From NCBI GenBank assembly GCA_017934975.1, contig JAGBIM010000008.1, positions 1-64,000 on the forward strand: a DNA stretch of 64,000 bases. The letters run 5' to 3'. Origin of the DNA: Clostridia bacterium. Lineage in GTDB: Bacteria > Bacillota > Clostridia > Oscillospirales > UBA644. The notes below the pieces were generated by a model, which searched no databases, was not told where the DNA came from, and saw only the letters and a program-made list of their open reading frames with translations. Made by a program: the position numbers and the translations under genes. How positions within the stretch are numbered: the stretch's first letter is position 1; each line of letters starts with the position of its first letter. Shown one piece after another: positions 1 to 7,218 of this stretch.

Positions 1-2543
1 AATGCATTTTGAGGCTCCCCAACGGCACGGACGGTATAATATCCATCCCCGACAAATTGGAAATCCCAGAGGGCGGGAGAGTCTCCGAAGGAGCCATTCA
101 CCTTCACGTTGCTGTCCGTTTGTGATTCCGAATTTTCTACGTTCAAGAAATGATCGGAAAGTCCCAAATTCTTCAAGTATTGCGTTTGGTCATGTAAAAG
201 AACTTTAACATACAAAGAGCAATTAAGATAGCCGACTTGACCGGAGTATTCCAACTCTATCTGCGTGCTATCCGTCGTTTCTGACACAAGAGGATTTAAC
301 GCTTCGATATAGTACCCGCCGTCTGCATCGTAACCAAACGTAACAGAGCTTTGCGACGAAGACCATAAGGGATAAATACCGGTCAAGGGCCCCTCCGTTG
401 CCACAGCAAACGCATAGTCCAAATCAGACAAATAAACCTTTTCTGCCGCAAAAAGAGATACGATTGCATTGGAACCCGTTATTTTGTCTCCTGTATGTTT
501 GTCATAAACGTATATTGCCTCATTATAAGTCGGCGTTTCTTCGTCGTAAGCAATTCGCTCATGTTTTGTAAAGGTCCACTGCTGCGAAGAATCCGTGGTG
601 TTCAACGTCGAAAGCAATACTGAACCGGGAGTTCCCGGATTGGACAAAGTTCTCGTCAGATCCGAACGTGGAGAAAGCATATATTGTCCGTTTACTTCAA
701 TAATACGCCACAAGCAATTTTCCGGAACACTAAAATTATCGTAAACGTCAATGTTCTCTACATGGAGTTCCGTAGCATATCCCAATCCTCGCAACGTGCA
801 TTCAAGAGGTCGAATTGTATAAAATCCGCCTCCAATGCTTTTCACGCGCCAAAGATGCCCCTGCCGAGACTCCGCCTCATCAGGGAAAGCCTGTACCGCT
901 ACCGCTTGTGTATAATTCATATTCGAAAGGTAATGGACTCCTTTATGAATGGCATATACTCCATCCGCAATGGGAGAGGTATACGCCGTCGTAGCCTCCA
1001 GTCGGGGACGGTAGTTCTCGTTGGAATATTGGGAGGAGGCGAAGCATTTTTCCATGGTGGACGTTGCCAGATGGTCGATGTCCCAGCAGATCATTAGACC
1101 CTTTTGCCAATTAGAAAGGCCCTTGTACCAGTTTCGCACCAAGAATGTAATATCGTAAGAATAGTAGTATCCCTCGTTCCAGCCGATGGCAGAAGAAACG
1201 GGGTTGGAGTCGAGAACGGGGCCGTAAGAATTCCCGGAAGCTTGATTCCAGCACACTTCGTTTTCGGTCCAAACGTTTCCGGTGAATGGCCGGGCTTCAA
1301 TATTTGCCTCGTAAGAAGTGACGGTGATGTCCCGAATAGTTAAAGTTGCAGATTGCACCACCTGATTGGGTGCTGCACTTTCCGTAAAATACCAGTTGTT
1401 GGGGCGAATCAAGACCCGCTCTATTCCCGAATAAGATTGATGATATCCCACCCACAAGTTGGCGGATTGACCGTAATTTTCCTGATCTGCGCTATAGATG
1501 GAAGCATCCAACAGATAGTCAAAAAGATTCGTGGTGGAGAGGGTGTAGGTCTGCCCGTTGCGGGGGAGGGTGGCGGACAAGAGATAGGTGCCGGAGAGGG
1601 ATTCGGTGACGGTCCAGGGGATATCGTTCTGCACGCCGCTTTCGGAGAGAAGGTCCCCCAGGATGCCTACTGGATTGCCCTTTTGGTCGCAAAGGAGCAG
1701 GCCCCCTTCCGTGGGGATGGGGAGAAGCTCGGAATCCAGCTCAAAATAGACCGTTTGAGTCAGGGCGCCTTCCGCCAGATCCAGCTGCAGTTGGAAGCCG
1801 TTGTAAGAAGGCACGGCGGAGAGAATATCCTGCCCTGCCACGACGGAATTGACCTGTTCCCCCTCGGTGGAAAGGACGTAGCGGGCGGCGGTGGTCTCTT
1901 CGTCAGTGACGGAAAGAGCGCTTTGAGCCACGCCCGTGACGGCTTGGGAATCGTAGCCTTCGGGGAGGATATTTCCGGGTAGCACCAAATCCCCCGCATT
2001 TGCATGCCCGCGGAGGAAATCGTATTCGGATTGGGTAATGGGCCGCAGGGCAACCTCCATGCCGCCTCCCTGATAGAGGAAGCCGTGGGTCAGGTTGTCG
2101 GGGCAATAAAAGGCCGTATCGTTCTGGGCCGTCAGTTCATAGCGGTAAAGGTTGTTTAACAAGGTTTCCCGCTCCACGAGGGCGGGCTTCTTGTCGAAGA
2201 TCTCGCCGTTTTCCTCGTATTTCACGGGGATGGCGAAATAGTACCGTGCCAAGGTGCCGTCGGATTTGAGGAAGACCACCTCGTTCAGGTCGTTTTCTTC
2301 CCAATAGGCGCGGCAGACGTATTTTTCCGCCACGGCAACGGAATAGTCGATGAGGTCGGGAACCTCGGCTTCGGGGACGATCTGTTTTTTCAGATCTTCC
2401 GTCAGCAGAGATTCGGTTTCAACGGGAGATTCGGGAGCCGAATCAACGGGGGTCGGATCGGCGGGAACCTCCGATGCGGAGAAGACCGCGGCGTAGGAGA
2501 CCACCAACGCCAGGGCAAGAAGAAGGGCCAATAATTTTTTCAT
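1..2543 (-). CDS. Exported DNRLRE / ricin-like multidomain surface protein (C-terminus off the window)
   Basis: The reverse strand is open from an ATG at 2543 to the window edge, giving about 847 residues and no stop, so the C-terminus is missing. An AAAAGGAG ribosome binding site lies 7-8 bases before the ATG. Residues 1-23 form a signal peptide (MKKLLALLLALALVV), followed by an acidic Pro/Glu linker. Residues about 395-515 look like a DNRLRE domain: a T-L-T-I-R strand, then W-T-E-N-E-V-C-W-N, the motif typical of that family. Residues about 520-660 resemble a ricin-B-like beta-trefoil, with repeated GVYAI, GFYTIRP and Q-x-W signatures, and a similar module begins again near the edge (GDGYYTVRA). 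DNRLRE proteins are cell-surface or secreted. The substrate is unknown, and carbohydrate binding is inferred from the trefoil only. Confidence 0.8.
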   Translation of the reverse strand, partial: MKKLLALLLALALVVSYAAVFSASEVPADPTPVDSAPESPVETESLLTEDLKKQIVPEAEVPDLIDYSVAVAEKYVCRAYWEENDLNEVVFLKSDGTLARYYFAIPVKYEENGEIFDKKPALVERETLLNNLYRYELTAQNDTAFYCPDNLTHGFLYQGGGMEVALRPITQSEYDFLRGHANAGDLVLPGNILPEGYDSQAVTGVAQSALSVTDEETTAARYVLSTEGEQVNSVVAGQDILSAVPSYNGFQLQLDLAEGALTQTVYFELDSELLPIPTEGGLLLCDQKGNPVGILGDLLSESGVQNDIPWTVTESLSGTYLLSATLPRNGQTYTLSTTNLFDYLLDASIYSADQENYGQSANLWVGYHQSYSGIERVLIRPNNWYFTESAAPNQVVQSATLTIRDITVTSYEANIEARPFTGNVWTENEVCWNQASGNSYGPVLDSNPVSSAIGWNEGYYYSYDITFLVRNWYKGLSNWQKGLMICWDIDHLATSTMEKCFASSQYSNENYRPRLEATTAYTSPIADGVYAIHKGVHYLSNMNYTQAVAVQAFPDEAESRQGHLWRVKSIGGGFYTIRPLECTLRGLGYATELHVENIDVYDNFSVPENCLWRIIEVNGQYMLSPRSDLTRTLSNPGTPGSVLLSTLNTTDSSQQWTFTKHERIAYDEETPTYNEAIYVYDKHTGDKITGSNAIVSLFAAEKVYLSDLDYAFAVATEGPLTGIYPLWSSSQSSVTFGYDADGGYYIEALNPLVSETTDSTQIELEYSGQVGYLNCSLYVKVLLHDQTQYLKNLGLSDHFLNVENSESQTDSNVKVNGSFGDSPALWDFQFVGDGYYTVRAVGEPQNA

Positions 2544-2655
2544 AGTGATTCTCCTTTTCATACATAGCAAAAAAACTATTTTCTATTTCTTCGGGGTCAC
2601 TAAGAATAACCATCGGATTCACCGCCCTTCTGCAAATTACAGTTCTTGCAGTTTC

Positions 2656-2684
2656 ATTATAGCAGTTTTTTCCTTAACTGTCAA
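2656..2684 (-). promoter_or_regulatory. Sigma-A promoter for the DNRLRE surface gene
   Basis: Read on the reverse strand there is TTGACA (2684-2679), a 17-base spacer and TATAAT (2661-2656). The transcript would carry a leader of about 105 bases before the ATG at 2543. That leader contains a small CTGCAA/TTGCAG hairpin, but I recognise no known riboswitch in it. Confidence 0.75.
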
Positions 2685-2947
2685 CGTGTTTTGTTTAGTT
2701 TTGTATCGTTTCACAATTTTTCAAGAGTCTTTTTGTGAATTTTAACCAAGTAAAAAAACAAGAGTTTCTTTCTGAAACTACTGAATAAAGGAATCTCTCA
2801 TTTTACTGAAAGGATTTTGCCTTCACGGTTAACGGGAAAAGAAGTCTCCTTTTCTATTTTTGAGAAAGAGAATCCTTTCCATTTTTGTTTTTTTGAAAAT
2901 ACGCCTGCAGATTGAAGGCACTTAACCCCTTTAAAACAGAACGAAAC

Positions 2948-2979
2948 GGGCTGACCGCACAGGTCGGCCCTATTTTTTT
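2948..2979 (+). terminator. Orphan intrinsic terminator in the 2544-3091 gap
   Basis: A nine-pair stem (GGGCTGACC / GGTCGGCCC, one G-U pair) with loop GCACA is followed by TATTTTTTT on the plus strand. No plus-strand gene lies upstream in the window, because the only neighbour to the left reads the other way. The rest of the 548-base gap holds the minus promoter at 2656-2684, AT-rich sequence without a convincing reading frame, and the promoter of the next gene. Confidence 0.6.
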
Positions 2980-3012
2980 GTGCTTCTTGCAAATTTCCGT
3001 TTTTTAATAATT

Positions 3013-3057
3013 CCGAAACATTTCGGGAAACATTTCCAAACATACGGGAGGTATAAT
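3013..3057 (+). promoter_or_regulatory. Promoter with AAACAT direct repeats and a CCGAAA-CA-TTTCGG palindrome
   Basis: A perfect TATAAT box sits at 3052-3057 but no good -35 hexamer is seen 17 bases upstream. In its place are three copies of AAACAT (3016, 3028, 3038) and the palindrome CCGAAA-CA-TTTCGG (3013-3026). A perfect -10 with a poor -35 and repeats in its place is typical of an activator-dependent promoter. The response regulator encoded at 4098 is the obvious candidate, but that is inference. Confidence 0.45.
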
Positions 3058-3091
3058 GGACTCACAAAAACGAAAGAAAGAGGTTTTTACC

Positions 3092-3457
3092 ATGAACAAA
3101 AACGATCAAAATTTCCTGATTCAGAAAATCCGTACCCAGTATACCGAAAAAGAACATACCGATCTGGACGAGCTGAAAAAGCTGGACAAAAAGGTGAAGC
3201 GCCCCGCAACGGTTTTCGCCTACGTCTTCGGCATTCTCGGCGCCATCGTCATGGGAAGCGGCATGAGCCTGGTGATGACCGATCTTGCCGCAACGTTAGG
3301 GTTGACCGCCCCCATGACCAGCGGCATCGCCATCGGCGTGATCGGAATGGTGATGGTCCTCGTCAACTATCCCATTTATAAAGGAATCCTCGGATCCCGT
3401 CGCAAAAAATACGCAGACGAAATCATCGCCCTGAGCGACAAAATCATGAACAAATAA
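3092..3457 (+). CDS. Small membrane protein, paralogue of the protein at 6706-7101
   Basis: This 121-residue protein has a charged N-terminal third, two predicted membrane helices (about residues 46-70 and 79-101) and a charged tail. I chose ATG 3092 because GAAAGAGG precedes it; the frame is open 12 codons further upstream. The segment V-F-G-I-L-G-A-I-V-M-G-S-G-M-S-L matches F-G-I-L-G-A-L-I-L-G-T-G-M-S-L in the gene at 6706, and an LDK/LDG element precedes both. The two clearly share ancestry although they lie at opposite ends of one regulatory locus. The family has no function known to me. It is followed 12 bases later by the three-repeat protein, so the pair is probably one transcript. Confidence 0.7.
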   Translation: MNKNDQNFLIQKIRTQYTEKEHTDLDELKKLDKKVKRPATVFAYVFGILGAIVMGSGMSLVMTDLAATLGLTAPMTSGIAIGVIGMVMVLVNYPIYKGILGSRRKKYADEIIALSDKIMNK

Positions 3458-3469
3458 GAAAAGGGGTAT

Positions 3470-3955
3470 ATGAAAGTGGAAAACAAGACCAAAACCCAAC
3501 AGGAAATTGAAAACGAAATGCTGGAGCTGAACGAACAGTTTTCCGCATTTCTGCACACCAAAGGCATTGCCGCAAAGTTCAAGCTGGCCTTCCACAACAT
3601 GAGCGAATCGACCAAGCAGCACGCCGCCGACGTGGCGGAATTTGAGGCCGTAAAGGCAAAATCCGCCGAGGACAACAAGGAATTTGCCGAATTCCTCCGC
3701 ACCAAGGGGATCAAGGCGAAATACAGGCTGGTGGTGAAAAACCTCAAGAACGGAGCAAAAACGGCTCCCGCAAACACCGCCGCGCAGATCGCCAAGGTTC
3801 AGGCCGAAACGAAGGCGGCCGTCGCCCGCGCAAACGCTTTGGGCAAGCCCCAACAAACGGAGATCAACGCCGCAACGCTGGAAGAGGAATTCAACGCCTT
3901 TTTGAAGTCCAAAGGTCTGGACGGCAAATACACGGTTTGCGTAACGGAAGACTGA
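3470..3955 (+). CDS. Soluble protein with three copies of an F-x2-FL-x2-KG[IL] motif
   Basis: This 161-residue charged protein has no signal peptide or membrane helix. The motif F-x2-F-L-x2-K-G-[IL]-x2-K-[FY] occurs three times: NEQFSAFLHTKGIAAKF (residues 21-37), NKEFAEFLRTKGIKAKY (69-85) and EEEFNAFLKSKGLDGKY (138-154). The linkers between them are rich in Lys, Ala and Glu and probably helical. The start is ATG 3470, preceded by AAAAGGGG. It follows the small membrane protein at 3092 by 12 bases and ends at a strong terminator, so the two form a bicistron just upstream of the two-component system. I do not recognise the family. The motif repeats look like short ligand- or protein-binding modules. 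Confidence 0.75.
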   Translation: MKVENKTKTQQEIENEMLELNEQFSAFLHTKGIAAKFKLAFHNMSESTKQHAADVAEFEAVKAKSAEDNKEFAEFLRTKGIKAKYRLVVKNLKNGAKTAPANTAAQIAKVQAETKAAVARANALGKPQQTEINAATLEEEFNAFLKSKGLDGKYTVCVTED

Positions 3956-3962
3956 CCACGTG

Positions 3963-3995
3963 ATGCAAGCGGGATTGAATCCGCTTGCATTTTTC
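3963..3995 (+). terminator. Intrinsic terminator
   Basis: A perfect ten-pair stem ATGCAAGCGG / CCGCTTGCAT with an eight-base loop is followed by TTTTT. It ends the 3092-3955 bicistron. Confidence 0.9.
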
Positions 3996-4097
3996 TGCAA
4001 AATAATACAACGTTACAAAAAAAAATTCCCAAACGTAAACAAAATATTAACATTTGGGTGGTATACTGGAGTAAAGAAGCTTTTCGGAGGAAACGCC

Positions 4098-4769
4098 ATG
4101 TTTAAGATTCTGGTAGTCGAAGACGACAAAGAACTGAATAAAACGGTCTGCTCTTTTCTGAGCCAAAGCGGATACGAGGCCACGGGATGCTTGAACGCAA
4201 CCGAAGCCTACGACGCCTTATATGAGAATCTCTTTGATCTGATCGTGTCGGACATTATGATGCCCGGGGTGGATGGCTTTGAATTTGCCAAAAACGTGCG
4301 GGAGCTGAATCGGGAGATTCCCATTCTTTTCATGACGGCGCGGGACGATCTTGCCTCCAAACAGCGTGGATTCCGCATCGGCGTGGACGATTACATGGTC
4401 AAACCCATTGATCTGGACGAGTTGTTTTTGCGGATCGGAGCCCTTTTACGCCGTGCCAAAATTGCAGCCTCCCGCAAGCTGGAAATCGGAAAATTCACCA
4501 TGGACGCGGACGAACACACCGCCTATCTGGACGGAGAGGAAATCTTCCTGACCGGTCGGGAGTTCAACATTCTTTATAAACTGCTCAGCTATCCCAAAAA
4601 AACCTTTACGCGCGCCCAGTTGATGGACGAATTCTGGGATGCGGACACGGATACGGCGCCCCGGGCGGTGGACGTTTATATGACCAAACTGCGGGCTAAG
4701 CTGGCAGACTGTGACGATTTTGAGATCAAAACGGTCCACGGACTGGGATACAAGGCGGTGATCCGATGA
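4098..4769 (+). CDS. OmpR/PhoB-family response regulator
   Basis: This 223-residue protein has a receiver domain (about residues 1-115) and a winged-helix DNA-binding domain (about 130-222). The phospho-acceptor is D52 in VSDIMMPGVDG. The conserved Thr of FMTARDD and the Lys of VKPIDLDEL are present. The output domain has LTGREFNILYKLL and the VDVYMTKLRAKL recognition region. ATG 4098 was chosen because GGAGG lies 7 bases before it; the frame is open 46 codons further upstream but has no start signal there. It overlaps the kinase by ATGA. A TATACT box at 4062-4067 with a CCCAAA/TTTGGG inverted repeat (4028-4058) may be its promoter and an autoregulatory site. Confidence 0.95.
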   Translation: MFKILVVEDDKELNKTVCSFLSQSGYEATGCLNATEAYDALYENLFDLIVSDIMMPGVDGFEFAKNVRELNREIPILFMTARDDLASKQRGFRIGVDDYMVKPIDLDELFLRIGALLRRAKIAASRKLEIGKFTMDADEHTAYLDGEEIFLTGREFNILYKLLSYPKKTFTRAQLMDEFWDADTDTAPRAVDVYMTKLRAKLADCDDFEIKTVHGLGYKAVIR

Positions 4770-5818
4770 AAAAGGTCCTGGGTTCGGTCAGCAGTTTTCT
4801 GTTGTTTTTCCTCACTGTGGGCTTCATCGTGTCCTGCTGTATGATGCTGTTTGTGAGCGTTCTTGCGGAGACCATGGATCTCACTCTCACCTCCGAAAAC
4901 GTTGCCGCCGCCGCAAAAATCACCTTCTGGAACGTGGTTCTGATCACCCTTCTGTTTAAATTTGCAGATTGGATCCGTCGCAAAATCATGGTAGACAAGC
5001 CCACGAAAACTATCATCGCCGCCACCGAACGAATCACCTCCGGGGACTTTTCCGTCCGCATCAAGCCTATGGAAAGCTCCGGTATGGAGGGATTCAATCA
5101 AATCGCCCAAGCAATCAACGAAATGGCGGAGGAATTGGGCGGCGTGGAAACCCTGCGCACCGATTTCATTGCAAACGTGTCCCACGAGATGAAAACGCCC
5201 CTGGCGGTCATGCAGAACTACGGAACCCTCCTGCAAGACCCCCAGCTGAGCGACGAAAAGCGGATGGAATACGCGAAGGGCGTCACCGACGCATCCCGTC
5301 GCATGGCCGACATGATGACAAACGTGCTGAAGCTGAACCGACTGGAGAACCAGCAGATTTATCCGAAGGCTACGGAATTCGATCTGGGGGAACAGCTTTG
5401 CGAATGTCTGTTGCAATACGAAAGCGTCTGGGAAAAATCGGAGATTGAAATCGAAACCGAGCTTGCGGAAAACGTCACCGTCCATGCGGACGCAGAGCTG
5501 TTGAGCCACGTGTGGAACAACCTCTTTTCCAATGCCTTCAAATTTACGCCGAAGGGCGGCAAGGTCTCGGTCCGCCTGACCGCCACGGAGCATCACGCCA
5601 CGGTGACCGTTACCGACACGGGATGCGGCATGACGCCCGAGGTGGGAGCCCATATTTTTGAAAAATTCTATCAGGGCGACGCCTCCCATTCCATTCAGGG
5701 AAACGGGCTCGGCCTTGCCCTGGTCAAGCGGGTGGTGGATATTCTGCAGGGAGAAATCCGCGTGCAAAGCGTCCCGGGAGAAGGCTCCTCCTTTACCGTA
5801 ACCGTAAGGCGGCGCTGA
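4766..5818 (+). CDS. Membrane sensor histidine kinase, partner of the regulator at 4098
   Basis: This 350-residue kinase starts with two membrane helices separated by a very short loop (about residues 8-35 and 48-66), so the extracellular sensor is minimal. A HAMP-like linker follows, then HisKA with H140 in NVSHEMKTPL. The HATPase domain shows WNNLFSNAFKF (N box), DTGCGM (G1) and GNGLGLALV (G2). Short-loop kinases of this kind often sense through membrane partners. The membrane protein encoded 1 base downstream (5820) is a plausible partner, by analogy with kinase/transporter modules in Firmicutes. The start overlaps the regulator stop, which indicates translational coupling. Confidence 0.93.
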   Translation: MKKVLGSVSSFLLFFLTVGFIVSCCMMLFVSVLAETMDLTLTSENVAAAAKITFWNVVLITLLFKFADWIRRKIMVDKPTKTIIAATERITSGDFSVRIKPMESSGMEGFNQIAQAINEMAEELGGVETLRTDFIANVSHEMKTPLAVMQNYGTLLQDPQLSDEKRMEYAKGVTDASRRMADMMTNVLKLNRLENQQIYPKATEFDLGEQLCECLLQYESVWEKSEIEIETELAENVTVHADAELLSHVWNNLFSNAFKFTPKGGKVSVRLTATEHHATVTVTDTGCGMTPEVGAHIFEKFYQGDASHSIQGNGLGLALVKRVVDILQGEIRVQSVPGEGSSFTVTVRRR

Positions 5819-5819
5819 C

Positions 5820-6716
5820 ATGGATTGGAAAAAAGTCGGGAAAGCCCTGCTCTTTCCTCCCCTCACCCTGCGCATTCTGCTCCTGCCCGTCGCGGGGGCT
5901 TTTACGGTCTTATCCATGCTCTTCTTGGGCACGAAATCCCTCGTGGCCATTCTCTCCTACGTCCTTGCCGCTTACACCCTGACCGTCTGGTGCCTTCAGA
6001 TTCCCCGTCTGATTCGGTTTTTCCGTCAATTCAAAACCCAAAACCCTTACGTGCAACGGTGGCAGCAGGACGCAAACCTACGGGTGAAGGTCGCCCTTTA
6101 CGGCTCGTTGATGGGGAACGGGGCCTACGCCGTCATGCAGCTTTGCATGGGGATCCGGCATCACTCCTTCTGGTTTTATTCCCTCGCGGGATATTATCTC
6201 TTCCTTGCGGGGATGCGGTTCTTTCTTCTGAGACACACCCGCAAGCATCGCCCGGGAGAACGGAAACTCGGAGAATTGCGAAAATACCGTGCCTGTGGCG
6301 TGGTCTTTCTTTTAATGAATATAGCCCTCACCTTAATGGTATTTTTCATGGTGTATTGGAATCGCACCTTCCACCATCACGAAATCACCACCATCGCCCT
6401 TGCGGCCTACACCTTCTCCGCCATGACGGTGGCCATTCTCAACGTGATCCGATACCGTAAATACGACAGCCCCGTTTACTCCGCCTCCAAGGCCATCAGC
6501 CTGGCCTCGGCCTGCGTATCCATGCTGACCCTGGAATCCACCATGCTTACCACCTTCGGCAAAGCCACCCTTTCCCTGACGGCGCGGCGGATTTTTCTGG
6601 GTCTTTCGGGAGGCGTGATTTCTGCGTTCATTATCGTCATGGCACTTTTTATGATTATTCAAGGAACGAAAAAAATCAAATTGATCCAAACCACGGAGGA
6701 ATCCCATGGAACGTAA
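5820..6716 (+). CDS. Polytopic membrane protein coupled to the two-component system
   Basis: This 298-residue protein is mostly hydrophobic, with about seven membrane segments and short basic loops such as RHTRKHRPGER. The ATG falls 1 base after the kinase stop, with AAGGCGG inside the kinase end as ribosome binding site. The end overlaps the next gene by 11 bases. I recognise no family. Its tight coupling suggests that it is a sensor partner or an output of the kinase; that is inference. There is no ATP-binding motif, so it is not an ABC ATPase. A transporter permease or an integral membrane sensor are both possible. Confidence 0.75.
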   Translation: MDWKKVGKALLFPPLTLRILLLPVAGAFTVLSMLFLGTKSLVAILSYVLAAYTLTVWCLQIPRLIRFFRQFKTQNPYVQRWQQDANLRVKVALYGSLMGNGAYAVMQLCMGIRHHSFWFYSLAGYYLFLAGMRFFLLRHTRKHRPGERKLGELRKYRACGVVFLLMNIALTLMVFFMVYWNRTFHHHEITTIALAAYTFSAMTVAILNVIRYRKYDSPVYSASKAISLASACVSMLTLESTMLTTFGKATLSLTARRIFLGLSGGVISAFIIVMALFMIIQGTKKIKLIQTTEESHGT

Positions 6717-7101
6717 AGAACCCTTTCAGTACACCTATTCGGCCAAGACGCAGGAAGAAATCAAGGCCATTCGCAAAAAATACACCGCTCCCGAGCAGAA
6801 CGAGGACAAGATGGAGACGCTTCGCCGTCTGGACGGTGCAGTGACCCAAAAAGCCACCACAGTGTCGCTGATTTTCGGCATTCTGGGTGCGTTGATTCTG
6901 GGCACGGGCATGAGTCTGATCCTCACCGACGTGGGCCAAGCCCTCGGGACCGCATTTGCCGCCGCTCTGGGCATGGGCCTCGGCATCGTCGGCATCCTTC
7001 TGGTCTGCCTTGCCTATCCCGTCTACAACCGAATTCTGACCAAGGAGCGGAAGAAAATCGCCCCCGAAATCATCCGTCTCACCGACGAATTGATCCGATA
7101 A
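6706..7101 (+). CDS. Small membrane protein, paralogue of the protein at 3092-3457
   Basis: This 131-residue protein has a charged N-terminal half (TQEEIKAIRKKY) and two membrane helices (about residues 49-73 and 82-106). It shares F-G-I-L-G-A-L-I-L-G-T-G-M-S-L and a closing K-E-R-K-K-I-A-P-E-I-I pattern with the 3092 product (R-R-K-K-Y-A-D-E-I-I). CGGAGG lies 8 bases before the ATG. It is the last gene of the regulator-kinase-membrane operon. Function unknown. Having one copy inside and one copy just outside the two-component operon suggests duplication within a single regulon. Confidence 0.75.
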   Translation: MERKEPFQYTYSAKTQEEIKAIRKKYTAPEQNEDKMETLRRLDGAVTQKATTVSLIFGILGALILGTGMSLILTDVGQALGTAFAAALGMGLGIVGILLVCLAYPVYNRILTKERKKIAPEIIRLTDELIR

Positions 7102-7154
7102 GGGCGGAAAAATACAATTTTTTGCAAAAAATGCAGATTGAAAGAATGAAAATC

Positions 7155-7183
7155 TTGCATTCCCCGAAGATCTGTGCTATAAT
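7155..7183 (+). promoter_or_regulatory. Sigma-A promoter for the 7219 surface gene
   Basis: TTGCAT (7155-7160), a 17-base spacer and TATAAT (7178-7183), followed by AAGGAGG ahead of the ATG at 7219. Confidence 0.8.
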
Positions 7184-7218
7184 GTTTTTATAGAACCACG
7201 GTCAAGGAGGACGGATTT

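Noticed and set aside
2520..2665. Short upstream reading frames in the leader of the DNRLRE gene (for example MKLQEL overlapping the -10 box)
   Set aside because: They are short and have no ribosome site or conservation evidence; chance is likely.
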